Part shown: one piece after another, positions 1 to 30,979 of the stretch
How positions within the stretch are numbered: position 1 is the stretch's first letter
Layout: every line of letters starts with the position of its first letter
Source of the DNA: Paraspadella gotoi
Taxonomy: Eukaryota > Chaetognatha
Direction of reading: 5' to 3'
Assembly (NCBI GenBank): GCA_051294375.1
Contig: CM119267.1
Coordinates: 3,987,260-4,051,259, forward strand
Length of the DNA: 64,000 nt
Made by a program: the position numbers and the translations under genes
Notes under the pieces: generated by a model
What the model was told of the DNA's origin: nothing
Seen by the model: only the letters and a program-made list of their open reading frames with translations
The model's database searches: none

Positions 1-619
1 TTAGTTACGATGATAAAAGTTAAAGTCACAATCTCGCTATTCAAATCACTTAATGCAAAAGCGCATATTTTCCCTTTTCAATTGATGTGCTAGCAAAATA
101 GTCTTTGTCCATTTTAAAGGCTAATAAGTTAAAAAAATACCTAAATTTTTAAGTTTTTTTTTTTTTTTTTTAGGGATACAATCTTCATTAGTAGTTACTC
201 AGTCATGTGATGAAGAAAGAATATGAAAATTCCAGTAGACCATAAAAGCGTCGAGATTGGTAGTAAAATGGCAGACAAGGCAATTGAGTTGTTGATATAC
301 GTCTTGGCTTAGTTTTGATTTTGTCACTGAAACAAATTATCGTGCGATTTTTATCAAATTCAAACAACAGTTTTACTGCGTTAAAATATAGTTTATTTAC
401 GTAATTGAGAGCGAAAGAAAAAAAAAATATATATATATAAAAGATACAGGAAAGGACCTCTGAGAACGCGGAAGCTAAAATCTGAAGCCTTAAATTGCGA
501 AGTTCTCTCGCTATATTTAAACCCAAATGCAATCTTCAGAATACTGCATTCTGTATACAGTATACTGCATAGCCCTTCTTGGTGCTCTGAACAGATACCT
601 GAATCAGTAGGCGGTGTAT
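1..619. other. 3' flank of the channel locus
   Basis: AT-rich DNA. It probably holds the 3' UTR of cassette 1 (an AATAAA-type hexamer in minus sense near 390). No other gene is seen. Confidence 0.5.
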
Positions 620-18688
<18,069 letters not shown>

Positions 18689-19992
18689 CTTTAGAGCGGA
18701 ACTTTTTTTTCGGGGGGGGGGCTTTTTCTATTGAGCAAAAAAAAAACAAAAAAACTTTAAAAAAACTGTTTTCGTGAGTTCTAACGTGAATCGTTTTATA
18801 TGGTTTATTTTTCTCACAGTTGTTTTTTTTTCCGTTGATTTATTAACGAGGGAGGGGGAAGGGTAATTATAGCGTCGTGGTCGGCGGAGCGCTCAAGGCT
18901 TTTGCAAACTGATCACTGTGTGGCGGGTTTTTTTTTTTGGGGGGGGGAAGAATAAATCTGATTTTTTTTTTTATGTTGTTGTGACTTTTACCGTCTTCAA
19001 TAATATTTCCCGTGTCTTGTTCTTTTTTTTTTCTAATTTGGTCTAATTTAAGTTAGAAATAGTTAATGAAAAATCGTAGCTAGTTGTAAAATGTGACGGT
19101 GTTGGAAAAGGAAAAAATTGCAGAAATGCTTTAGATGTTGAGAAGAGAGAGAGAAGTGGTGAAATAATAATATTGAAAAAGACCTTTTTTTTTTCTCTTA
19201 GAAGACTTAGTCAGTTTAAAGATGAAAAGGTGGCGTTAGAATTGAGAATGACTTTCTTCAGCTTATCATCAGTCTTTTGTTTTTTTTGTTTTTTTTTTTT
19301 TTATTTATATATCATCGATGTTTTTTTTTGTTTTTTTATTTCTCAGGAAATGTTAAGTTAATTTTTTTTTCTTAATAGAAATTTGGAAAAGATTCTATCT
19401 CTGAGTGTTTGAAATACTGTAATACTCTAAGTTTTCGGTATGTTATTGGTTTCTCCGTAGACGGCCAACATATTTAATCAATTGATAGAAGAAAAATATG
19501 CAGACGAGGTTCCCTTGAGAAAAGGATTGTCGACTTTTGTCTCGATGGCGATCAATAATAAAAGTTAACTGATTCAAGAATACAGTCTTTTTTTTCGTAG
19601 TATTACGGGAAGCTTAATTTTTTGTAGGCAAAGTTTAGAAAATTAAAAATGAAGTCTGAAAATGATGATAAGTTTGTTTTTTTGGTTTTTTGTTTGGTTT
19701 TTTTTTTTGTTTTTTTTTGTTTTAATAGTCGTCACCCGTCTGGAAGACCTAAAGGACAAATTTTTTTAAAATTCAAATCCTTTTTTTTTTTAAATGATAA
19801 CAAAAATTCCTCTTATTCCTCTTATTCCGTTTGACTTTTAAAACTAAGTAACTTATTAGAGAGGTATATAGCCTATATAAACAACTGTCTGTTTTATTAA
19901 ACAATCATTAAAGTTCTTAAGACAATAACCAGTTTTATATCTAAAACCGTAATACCGTGAAGTTTGTTTGTTTTTTTTTTCATAAAACTGAC

Positions 19993-20025
19993 CTGAAGTT
20001 GAATCTTCAAAAAGAAAGTTTGGTG
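19993..20025 (-). CDS. Possible upstream channel exon (33 nt)
   Basis: The acceptor is CATCAAAG|CA and the donor TTCAG|GTCAGT. In phase 1 it reads PNFLFEDSTS and joins 18649-18688 in frame. It is short, and one other frame is open as well. It would belong to the unconserved N-terminal extension. Confidence 0.35.
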
Positions 20026-20164
20026 CTTTGATGTCGGGAGATGAAATTGGATGAAAAAAGTGCGAAATGATGAAATCCAAACGTGGAAAAAGTTGTATTT
20101 TTTGTTTTTTTGTTTTGTTTCAATGCATGAAAATTGTTTTATGTACAGTGAAAAATGTGGAAGA

Positions 20165-20199
<35 letters not shown>

Positions 20200-20208
20200 G
20201 GAGAGAGA

Positions 20209-20251
<43 letters not shown>

Positions 20252-21553
20252 ATAGATAATAGCGAGAGTTTAAGAAATCAGTTCATTGTTGTTTGTTTTT
20301 TTAAACTTCTTCCGAACGTTGTTGTTGATGTTTTTTTTTGTTGTTGTTGTTAACAGGAGTATAATGTTGCCGAATTTGTTTTGTTTTTTTTTTTTATTTA
20401 AAGAACGTGGTATTTGAATGTAAACAATGGTGGTAATTGAAGTAGCAATGTATTATGTACTAATTATAAAAGTTGAAGATATAATGCTTTTTTTTTTCTC
20501 GAAGGTATAATGCGAACTGATGTCTCGGAAAAAAGAAAAAAAATATTTGTTTCTCCTCCTTTTTTTTTGAGTGAAACGGGTTTCAACTTCAGGTTGCAGT
20601 CAACTACAATCTTCCTTTTCGAATATTAATTTATTTATTTTTAATTTCAGAGGAGATTTTCTCCTCTCGCTCTGTTTTTTTGTTTTAATTTTTGTTTTGT
20701 TTTGTTGCGAGAGAAAGAAAATGAGCCCCCTCTGTTTTGTTTTTTCTGGCCCGTTGGTAATTATTACTTTTTTTTTTGAAGCCCGATATTAAATCTAAGT
20801 TTACTTAGGAAAACGTTTAAATATATATATATATATTTGGCGGGAACCAAATGTAATCGATTGACTCTCGACCTTTTAAAACTGGATTTCAATTCGAGGC
20901 GAAATTGTCTGCTATTTGAATCGTGTTAAGAGGCCAAAGGATTCCCTCTTATTTAAAAGTCTGTGTTCTTTTGTTTGTTTGTTTTTTTTTCGCTTGACCG
21001 CTGAGTGTTTTTAGTTTATTTGTTGTTTTTTTTTTCAAACTGAGAGATTTTTTTTTCCTTTTAGTCGAAGCAACGAATTTAATTGTGGGAGAGAATATAC
21101 TGAGGTTGAACTGCGGACGCAGCGCCTGTGTGAGGAAAAACGTCAAGTAAGTGAATAAGAAGAAAGAGTCATTCTCCAAGATGTTGAGCCGTATTGATTA
21201 TCGATTATCATTTATTTCTTAACAATCTTTAATTTAAACCTCTGTTGCCTATGACTTTTTTATTTTTATAAACTTATTAAAAAAAATATTATTAAATATC
21301 TACTAAAAAAATTATTACAACATACTTAATATATATTTCGTTATTTAAATGAAATAGATTAATAGAGACACCGAATGATAGACAGACCGACCAAAAAGTT
21401 ACTTACAGAGTTGCTACGCGAGAAGATTCTTTTTTTTATCGATTTTACTCCATTTTCTTGGGTCACGCGAAAAGATTTCACTTCATATACTAGATTCACT
21501 TTTTTCTTTCTTTTTCAAAAAATGACGCCAAAAAAAAAAATATTTAAACTCAC

Positions 21554-21624
21554 CTTAGTATAACGTATTCTTCGTTTATTTTGAAATAATTATAATGTCC
21601 AACATGATTCAACAGCAGGATTTG
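21554..21624 (-). CDS. Possible exon, QILLLNHVGHYNYF
   Basis: The exon is 71 bp with a strong acceptor (pyrimidine tract then TATAG) and a strong donor CTAAG|GTGAGT. Only one frame is open: QILLLNHVGHYNYFKINEEY-VIL. It ends in phase 2, so it could splice directly to 16844-16932 but not to 19993-20025. It may be an alternative 5' coding exon of the channel gene or belong to another minus-strand gene. I do not recognise the peptide. Confidence 0.4.
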
Positions 21625-21901
21625 CTATAAAAATAGAAAAAGTAATTTTCATTTTCGGATTGAAGAAGAAAAGAGAGAACCTCAGATCTTGTCCGACAGA
21701 CGACTTACCCGTTCCAGTTTCAGTTCCGAAAGTCAATCAATACTCAATGAATCCTAATTTACAATAAAAATCGGATTCTCAGCTTTTGTCCTTTTTTAAT
21801 GAAAACTGTTTAATACTGAAGGAGCGAATTTGAGGAGACCAGAAGATTTGTAGCGCTGCCGTTGATTGCCCCCAACCTAGAAGATCCAATTTCGCCCATC
21901 T

Positions 21902-22022
<121 letters not shown>

Positions 22023-22665
22023 GGGGGGGTGGCGGAGGAAAATCAAAACGGATGAGAAAATGAAGAGAAAATTGGAGGAAAGACAAAAGAAAAAAAAAGA
22101 AAAGAAAAGGTATAAGAAATTAAAAAAGAGGAAAAGAGAGAGAGAAAAAAAAAAGAATAAATGAAGGATAGAATACGACAAAAAATCCTCCAGATTGGCA
22201 GACAAATGGACCAAGACTGACCTTTTTTTTGCGACCTGGATGTCAGCTGTTGATTTTCAGTGCACTACGAGCGGATTGTGTGACTTCGTGCTGTGAGATG
22301 TTCCAAGATTGAAAATTCCCTTTCACCTAAAAAAGAAAAAAAAATACAAATTGTGTGAAATGTAGAAGAAAAGTTTCGTGGCGGAAAGATTTAAATTTTG
22401 AATACAATTTAGCTCAAGTTTGGGCATATGTTTTTAAAGTTTTACTACTACATAAACAAAAATTTAGAATAAAAGATTTTTTTTTTAAATTTCGGAGGTT
22501 TATAATTTATATTTCCCTGTTTTACAAACACCAAGAAAAAAAAGGAGCTAGTCAAGTCTACGAAAAAGATTTTCTTATCTGAGGTTTAGTGTACATTAGA
22601 TATCAATTATTCCGCGAATTTTCCGAAACCTCAAAGTCTCGTCTCGCGTCAGAGCCTCGCTTCCT

Positions 22666-22823
22666 CCAATCAAAGGACTCGCTTCGTTTCTCAACCAATC
22701 AGAGCTCCGCGATTCCGACCGCGAGCGCGAAAACGATGACGCGACCGGGATATTTTCGACCAATAGGAAGGCGCTATTTTCGAGCAGCGGCCAATAATTT
22801 GACGCGATTAAGTCGATATATAT
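22666..22823 (+). promoter_or_regulatory. CCAAT-box cluster with TATA-like site
   Basis: Four CCAAT pentamers at 22666, 22695, 22760 and 22791 lie in GC-rich DNA rich in CG dinucleotides, followed by GATATATATTT at about 22814. This looks like a promoter pointing to the plus strand, but no gene is recognisable downstream. It is possibly a bidirectional or distal promoter of the channel gene. Confidence 0.35.
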
Positions 22824-23416
22824 TTCTGTATTTCTCTAGGCCTTGAGTTTGCGGTAATCTTCCCCTAATACGGACCATATTCGACCCTCATTCATATTCG
22901 CGACTAGGATAGAACAAGTCTCTCTCTCTGTTTCTCTCTCTCTCTCTCTCTCTCTCTGCTCTTCGTCCTTGGTTGTCGAGATGGATTTTCGATCGGATGG
23001 ATGGATGGATTGAATAGATTTAAAGATGGATGGATGGGAGATGGATAGATGGATGTGTGTATGGATGGAAGACAAAGTGTAAAATGGATGAATGGATTGA
23101 AGGATCAATATTATTACAGTTAATGAATGGATGGCCGAACAAATAAACGGATGTATGGATTGATGGATACAATGAAAGAATGAAACGGAAGGATATATTG
23201 ATATATAGATGGATTTACGGATTAAGTATCGATAAAATGGATGGATGAATAGATAATTGGAATAATGGATGATGGATTAGTGCGTATTACGATTTTTAAA
23301 TTTTTAGCCTCTAATCTTTAAACGAAATTCCTTTTTGCTTATATTCTTTTTTTTTTCCGGTTTTACTGGTTGCACCGTGAAGGGCATCAAGCACGGGGAG
23401 CAGGAGATGTAAGTTG

Positions 23417-23527
<111 letters not shown>

Positions 23528-23592
23528 AATGAGACGCTCGACGCCATCCGAGCACGGAAACGCCTACGGCCTCACGTGACTTAGACCAGGAA

Positions 23593-23631
<39 letters not shown>

Positions 23632-25153
23632 CGTCGACCAGTGAAACGAAGCCAATATCTATGGTCTTGAGACGCTGAATCTTTTCCTTTATCGCGTTCT
23701 TATATACTGAATTTCTTGGTAGGAAATTCAAGGTCGCTTCCAAATTTGAAGTCGGTTACACTTATGAATAATTGAATATTCATAAAATATAATTGAGGCT
23801 CATTTACTGTCACCAGAGTTTAGTTAAAATTAATTGAATATTACATGACTACGAGAGTTATCAGGGATTGGTCGGTAAAGCGATATTTTTTTAGTTTTAC
23901 CTTTTCTAATAAGTTCTAGTCAAGTTTTTTTTTGAGAGCGTTCCCTTTTATCATGTTTTAAGTTACAAGTTCTGAACATTTTCTACTCTCTAGATCCTTT
24001 CTTTTCTTTAGACTTTACAGCGGAGTATTCACAATATTCTAGTGTTTACTCCGTTATTTAATTCAATGATATAATTTTTAATATGTCTCGGATCTATTTT
24101 CTTTTTTCTCATGCTAATAAACATTTAACTTATATTAAACTTACATTTCGCTCGACACTGATTATGAAGTTGCGACGATGGACGAAACGTTGTTGCTTTG
24201 TTCGACTTTGATCTTTGGGTTATAGAAAGACGGGCCCCCTATCGTCGCAACTGTTAAACTGATGTGGCTCGAGCTTCTTTGTTTTTTTTTTCGCGGAAAG
24301 TCGTGATCCTTGATTGAAATGAAATGTATTTAAAAAAAATAAAAAACCAAATTGATATATAAGTATGTAAATACGTGAAAAAAAAATGTTTTTTTCTTCT
24401 TTCTCTCTCTTTTGTTTTTCTCCAAAAATATAGTTAAAATTCAGGAGAGAGATCATAATTTAAATCTTTTTGGGAAGAAAACGTATATGAGGCAAAATAC
24501 TTATCTACTACATTCTTTTGGATGTCCAAAATTGACTCGGAGAGTACAACGGTACAAATTAAAGAATAAAAGTTATATGTCAAAAAAATAATTCACCTAC
24601 GAGAAATAAAAAAATAAATTTGAGAATAGAATATAGATAAAATGTTACTAATAACCAAAAAAAAAAGGCTTCGTTCATTTAGATTTCCGGAGGCAACGAA
24701 AACTCGCGATTCTCTCTCGCTTATTCTCTACCGATGCGCCACCTCCTTGACTCGTCTGGTCCGGAGGACTTGGCGCGTGGGAATTTTCGACGCCTACGCC
24801 TTTCGTGAAAAACTAAAAAGTCGATGACAATGACGTGAAAGGAGGAAAAGAGGAGGAAGAGGACGAGGAATAAATGATCTTTCTGATTAAGAGCGGAGGA
24901 AGAGAAAATTTTTTTAATTTAAAACTTAAAATTAAGAAAGAAGTACAACGAGAAGAGAAAAAGTAAAAAGAAAAAGAAAAAAAATTTAAGAGAGTTTTAA
25001 ACACGTTTTTTAAAAAAGTTAAAGTTTCAAAACAGGAAGGTAATCAATCAAGGAATGTTTGCGCAGGACAAATTTCCATCAAAATTTGAAAATGCAAATT
25101 AAAAAGTTCCGGGGACAAAAACACATTTCGTAGTTTTGATTATACCAATATAG

Positions 25154-25192
<39 letters not shown>

Positions 25193-26150
25193 TTAATATT
25201 AATATTAATATTCAATAACTCTCCCTGAATTTTACTTTAAATTCGTACTGACTTACCTCAATTTTCAGGTCTCTAGATTAAAAGTTCCTTGGTTTGAATT
25301 TTTTTTTTTGACTTTGCATTAAATGAAATGTTGATTGGTTCTTGCGATGCTATTATTTGTTAATAAATGGAGAAAATGATGAAGATGCGGAAGGAAAAAG
25401 TAAACATTGAGTGAAGTTGGAGAGAACGAAGAAGCGGAGCCACAAAGACCGAGTGATTTGGAGAATTTCTGGAGACGAGGGGGGGGGTGTTAAATGTAAA
25501 CTATTATGTAATCTGAGGAACGTAACCAAATGAGACAGCCAGCCTTTTTGAAGTTTCGGTACTATATACCAATTTTTAATTGATTTTATCTTTATAGTCT
25601 GCATGTTGCCTTTTATTTTATTATTGTTATTCCAGATGAGTCGCTTCTCACCTAATTTTGCGAATTTCGTCCAGATTCTGGGCCGCGGCGAATTGGGGCG
25701 GCACGGGCTAGCCGCCGCGGCCTGGCGAGCCCTCTGCAAACAAAGGAGCAACGGAATGTCGATTCAGTTTTTTTTTAAAATGCAGAAATTTTAAAAATAA
25801 AAAAGTTTTTTTTCTCATGATTCATGATATTAACGGTGACTAATACAAAACGACTTTATTAGCAAAACGCAGTTGATGAAAGAGACATCTCATACACAGA
25901 GATTTTTCATAAAAGGATTTTTTTAGTGTTTACTAATACAAGTGCAGTTTTATTTTAGCCAATTGTTATATTTATTAAGACAGATTTTGTATAAAAAAAA
26001 AATCAATCAAAAAATCCTGAGACTAAAACATAGATTCTTTTTTAAAAGCTATAATTTTAATAGTTGTCAAAAATTTCGATCGTATCAAATAGTTTTAGAA
26101 CAAATTTCACATAATTTCAACAATAGTTAAAACAAAAGATTTTCTTTTAC

Positions 26151-26219
26151 CTGTCAGGTAATGGTTATTGGTCCAATACCGACTTTGGGCCATTGGCAAG
26201 TCGGTTGATGCCGATGATA
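26151..26219 (-). CDS. Possible upstream exon (69 nt)
   Basis: The acceptor is TTTTTACAG|TA and the donor GACAG|GTAAAA. The only open frame reads SSASTDLPMAQSRYWTNNHY-LT, phase 1 in and 1 out, compatible with 19993-20025. It may be a distal N-terminal exon of the channel gene. No homology is recognised. Confidence 0.35.
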
Positions 26220-26448
26220 CTGTAAAAATAGAAAATTGATTTTTTTTTCAGCATCGCACGATTTTCATTATCTCCGTTGCCGTCATCGTCGTCGTCGTGG
26301 TCGTCGTCGGAAAATTGACAAATCTATTTTAGGATTCGCTCTATCCACCTCTGTCAATCTTTCTCTGAGAAATTGATTTCGTTCTATTCATATAAAATTA
26401 AATAAAAAAAAGGATTGTTTTACTTCTTTTTTTAATTCAATATAGTTT

Positions 26449-26449
<1 letters not shown>

Positions 26450-26526
<77 letters not shown>
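26450..26526. repeat. (CT)n array
   Basis: A CT array of about 77 bp in DNA without a recognised gene. Further GA/CT arrays are at 27026-27105, 27132-27190, 29216-29250 and 29778-29876. Confidence 0.9.
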
Positions 26527-26528
<2 letters not shown>

Positions 26529-27026
26529 AATTTTTTTTCTTCTCTCCGACTCTCTCTCTCGCTCCCTTCCTCTCTCCCGCTTTCCCCTCCCCCCTCTAAA
26601 ACCCCTAATTGCCCCCCCCCAACATTTTACAACGATAACCAATGAAACTTGTAACGAACCCAAATCGAAATCAATCATACACACATACATACTCACGAAT
26701 ATAAAATTGTCGCAATGTTTAATGGCGTCGTTGTTGCCGCCAACGATTCAATTCTCCTAGTTGGGCTTCTTTTGGGGCTTCAAGGCTGCGTTTGATCTGA
26801 AGTCGCGACCGGAGGAAGGCCATGGAACCTGGAGGAGAAGGAGGAGGAAGAAGAGGAAGAGGAGAAGGCGGAGGAGGAGGAGGTGAAGGATATCTCTTTA
26901 GTAGGAGGAAGAGGAAGAGCGTTTGGCGAGGGTGCTCTCCCGCGATTCTATGGTGCGCGCGGCTTATGCGGAGTCTCAGTGTTTTTTTTTTTTTTTTTTC
27001 GCTGGGCGAGATTCTCGGGGGCGCAC

Positions 27027-27078
<52 letters not shown>

Positions 27079-27154
27079 GAGACAGAGAGAGAGAGAGAGA
27101 GAGACTCATAGAGGAAAAAGAGCGGCTTTCTCTTTCTCTCTCTCTCTCTCTCTC

Positions 27155-27191
<37 letters not shown>

Positions 27192-28439
27192 TGCTGCCTC
27201 GTGCGGAAAACCTAGACGCAGTCGCGCGCGCGCAGCTTCCGACGCCTCCCAGACTGCGTGCCTGTGTGTCTGCGTGCAGACCGCGTGGCTGCGTGCGTCG
27301 GCTTCTTGCGTTTCTCCCTTTCGCAGCGCTGAGATCCATAACGTTCCTTTCGGTCGAAATATAAACGAAAGGAAGGAAAAATCAGCGCTATTTACCGAAA
27401 ACGACGCTTTTATGTTCAGAAATCAATGAACTTAAATTTAATTCTAATATCTAGAACTCTTATCTTTTTTTTATAATGCTTAATCTAATCTCCAACCTTA
27501 ATCCACAACCTTTTTCCCTAACTTAATCTTTATCCGTAACCTTTAACCCGATATTCAAAACTAAAAGTTAAAACGGAGCCCTTCTAGAAAAGATGGCCGA
27601 AAATAGGACCGATATAAACGTCAGACCGACCAAATGGAATGGCCGAATGGAATAAAAGAGGGACATCGACGAAATGTCTCTTTTTGAGCCACGCCCAGTC
27701 GCCGACTGACCAAAGATCGGTAATGAGGTTCGGTTTAGATCCCTCACCCCCCCCCTTCGTCCCCGGTTATTGATATTCGCAATTAGTTTCGGTTTGGGGA
27801 ACAGGGTGTGGGGAACAGGGTGTGGGGAACAGGGGTGGGGAGGGTTGTTGAGAGGGAGGCGGAGGGGTGGAAAGGGAAGGGTGGACGATAAGTGTGGAGC
27901 TTCGTTCCGATTGGTGGAAAACGGGTTTCCTCTGATGAGAATCGTTTAATTGATAAAATAATTAAAAAGTTAAATCTTATCTTTATTATGTTAAATATTA
28001 AATTGGAATTTTCTGTTATTTCCCATGAAGCCTATCATATCGAAACAAATTTTTTTTTAATTTATTTTGAATATTTTAGTTTGTCTTTGCCAACCCCTTT
28101 GTAACTCTTTTGTCGAAATAACTTGACTCGAAGACAAATTGTCATCACAAATGGCCAACTCCTCGGACCCCCCAAGTACCAAATAATTTTTCTATAAAAA
28201 AAGGGGAAAAAAATCTTCCATAAAGTATAATTAGATTAAAGTTGGCTTGACATCGAACAATCAATTTCATACAACGAAGCAAAATTGAAAGGCCCACATT
28301 AACCTCCCGCGCGCGAAAGTCTTAACGGGCGGAGACACGCGAAGAAAAAGATGGAAACGTCAAGGAAGGGGAGAAAAAATAAGAGAGGAAAAAAGGGAGA
28401 GAAAAAAAGAAAAAAAGGGAGAGAAAATAACAGAAAAAA

Positions 28440-28720
28440 TTTGGAGAAAAAGTAAGGAAAAATTTGAAAAGAAAGTAAGGAAAAAATGGGAAAGAAAATA
28501 AGGAAAAAATGGGAGAGAAAATAAGGAAAAAAAGGGAGAGAAACTAAGGAAAAAATGGGAGAGAAAATAAGAAAAAAATGGGAAAGAAAATAAGGAAAAA
28601 ATGGGAAAGAAAATAAGGAAAAAATGATAAAAGAAAATAAGGGAAAAAAATGATAAAAGAAAATAAGGTAAAAAGAGTAGAAAATAAAGGAAAATAAGGG
28701 GAGAGGAAATAATGAAAAAA
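28440..28720. repeat. A-rich minisatellite (GGAAAAAATGGGAGAGAAAATAA type)
   Basis: A short unit of roughly 22-24 bp, alternating GGGA and GAAAATAAGG, is repeated imperfectly about 12 times within a purine-only stretch (28360-28800). No gene is visible in it. Confidence 0.7.
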
Positions 28721-29215
28721 ATAAGGGGAAAGAAAAAGATGGAAAAAAATGGGGGGAAAGGTAAAAAAAAAGAAGGGGAAAATAAAGAAAAATAAGGGTC
28801 CATATTTTCTCATTTTGTGTTTTTAGCGCTTAATGCTGAACGAGTGTGCTTCCGACTGGTTGGATAAATTGTCGGCGCTAATCAGGGAATCGAGGCGCGA
28901 GACGTTCTTTTGTTTTCCTGTAAAATTCCCTCCCTTCGTTTGTTTATTTTTATTATAGGGGGCGAGAAAGAACTCGTCATGAATATTAAAAAAAGATGTG
29001 TTTTCCCGATACCCTGAATATTAGATTAGAAAACAAACGAGTCTTGGTTTTAGATCATGTAAAAAAAAGGGATTTTTTACGAGTTCGCTATAAAAGAGAT
29101 TAAAAAAAAATCTCGTTTTATATTTCAGATATTTTTTCGTGTAATAGCTATCGCGCACGCAGCCTTGCGCACGCAGTTTGTTATTTTTCGCTGCCTCGTG
29201 CTTCTTTGAAGCGAG

Positions 29216-29254
<39 letters not shown>

Positions 29255-29276
29255 TTGGTACTTTACTTCCTCGCGA

Positions 29277-29433
29277 TTTTTCCAGTCGTTCACGGTCTGA
29301 TGGCAAAGTTTGGTCATCGGGCACGATACGGTAAGAAAGAACACCTGTCCAGTGTCCAGTGATGGGTTTATCATAATTCACGGCCAAACGTGAGTGAAAT
29401 ACGTTAATGTCCTTAAAAGAACCATCGAAATAA
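29277..29433 (-). CDS. Possible coding exon, unidentified
   Basis: An open stretch on the minus strand is preceded by a reasonable acceptor (TTCTTTTAAG). It reads DINVFHSRLAVNYDKPITGH, WTGVLSYRIVPDDQTLPSDR and ERLEKSRGSK. A second frame of its 3' part is also open (VFFLTVSCPMTKLCHQTVND-WKNREE). Which frame is used, if either, and the exact donor are unclear. A (GA)n array follows immediately. Confidence 0.25.
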
Positions 29434-29774
29434 ATTGATTGAAAACTTAATATTTTATGCAATTTCATAAAGAAATATCAAAGGGTTCTTTTTCTTTTTC
29501 CTCGAATCACATTCCTCGTTCCTCCTTTTTCAACAAATCTATAAATCTTTCCCCCTTTTTTTTTATAATTGCTATTCAATCCCCATCGATATAATTTCTT
29601 TTTTTCCTTTCGTTATTATTAAAAAAAGGGTTCGCAGGGAAGTAATTCGGTTAGCGTCCTTTCTCTTTTCATGGTGCGAATGTATACGGCAGCAGCACGC
29701 GAATCCCCATGGTGCGAGGACGGCAGAGCAGCGGCGCGGCGGGCGGATCGGGAGCGGAGTTCCTGGGCCCATGC

Positions 29775-29879
<105 letters not shown>

Positions 29880-30154
29880 CATCGTTCGCACGAGAGGCCG
29901 CATCGAGGAAGAGAAGGAAAAGACGGGGGGGGAAAGGAGCTCCAGTCCTGAGACTCGAAACATGATCGAGAATCTTTTCCTTTCTTTTCCTCCTTTTTCC
30001 TCCTTTTTTCTTTTTCTTTCCTCCCTCTTCCTTCTTTTTCCCATAAATCGTGCCGACTTGCCTAGTGCATATTTCCTCCCCTTCGAAATCAAGAGTTACG
30101 ATCGAATCTACCCCCCCCCCACGAAAAATCGGATTTGCGTGTGGCGCGGACGCG

Positions 30155-30245
30155 GTCTGTCGGTCGGTCCGTGTGTCTGTCGGTCGGTCCGTGTGCCTGT
30201 CGGTCGGTCCGTGTGTCTGTCGGTCGGTCCGTGTGTCTGTCGGTC
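30155..30245. repeat. 20-bp GC-rich minisatellite, 4-5 copies
   Basis: The unit GTCTGTCGGTCGGTCCGTGT is repeated head to tail. It encodes open frames on both strands by chance. It lies in intergenic DNA beyond the 3' end of the E3-like gene. Confidence 0.8.
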
Positions 30246-30745
30246 CCGGATCGCGCGGCGCTGTAGGGGAAGGGGTTCAGCGGTCTGCGGTCGTTGAACT
30301 CGAGGGAGCGATTCCACCATTAGGAGGGAGTTCTCGCTCCTCCGTCTCGGCGCGCGTAGAGTTTAAGAAATGAGAGAGAGAAAAAATATATTTAAAAATA
30401 GATAATAATCGAGTTATAACATTCTGCCTGGTGTTAATCAGTGGAAAGATAAAGAAGTGAGTATTTTTTTTTTTTTATTGTTTGTCTTTTCAAATACTGT
30501 TAATCACGTTGCATTTAGAATCGGCGAAAGAAAAGCGTTTTCTTTTCATATTAAAAAAATTAATTATTTTTTAAAATTATCGCACACCACTATCGAAAAA
30601 AAAATTTCAGTTAAAAAAAAAACAAATTCATAAACGTCAAAACATTAATCTTTCCCCTCGTCGTAAATTGGATCTGTACATATTTGTACATCCTACATAT
30701 AAATATAACAAATAAACTCGACCTATACGTCCGATCACGATTTTC

Positions 30746-30979
30746 TCAGTAAAATTTGATCTTTTTGGCGATGGGTTTTCTGCAGGAGTGACAGAGCCGC
30801 ATCTTGGTGGAGCATTCTGTGCAGGTGGTGTGGCCGCAGTCGAAGACGATGGCCTTGGGTCGATCCATGCAGACGGCGCATGTTTTCTCTTCCGCGAATT
30901 TCTCCTTCTCCAGTTGCAGTTGGGCCAACTCTTCCGCGATCCGCTTGGAGTCGTCTTCCTGCACTTTGCCCGATTCGCC
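30746..30979 (-). CDS. E3-like gene, last exon: C-terminal RING
   Basis: The exon is 234 bp. It reads GESGKVQEDDSKRIAEELAQ, LQLEKEKFAEEK, then CAVCMDRPKAIVFDCGHTTC, TECSTKMRLCHSCRKPIAKK-IKFY and stop. It is a complete C3HC4 RING ending a few residues from the C-terminus, as in Mib and IAP-type E3s, where the aromatic tail supports dimerisation. Confidence 0.9.
   Translation of the reverse strand, partial: GESGKVQEDDSKRIAEELAQLQLEKEKFAEEKTCAVCMDRPKAIVFDCGHTTCTECSTKMRLCHSCRKPIAKKIKFY

Noticed and set aside
22230-22330. Possible minus-strand exon VKGNFQSWNISQHEVTQS
   Set aside because: The acceptor is good, but every frame meets a stop before any acceptable donor.
27799-27842. G-rich GGGGAACAGGGTGTG tandem as telomere-like or G-quadruplex element
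   Set aside because: Only three 15-bp copies with no telomeric unit; noted only as a minor repeat.
28360-28813. Phe-rich ORFs resembling membrane proteins
   Set aside because: Simple-sequence artefact of the A-rich minisatellite.
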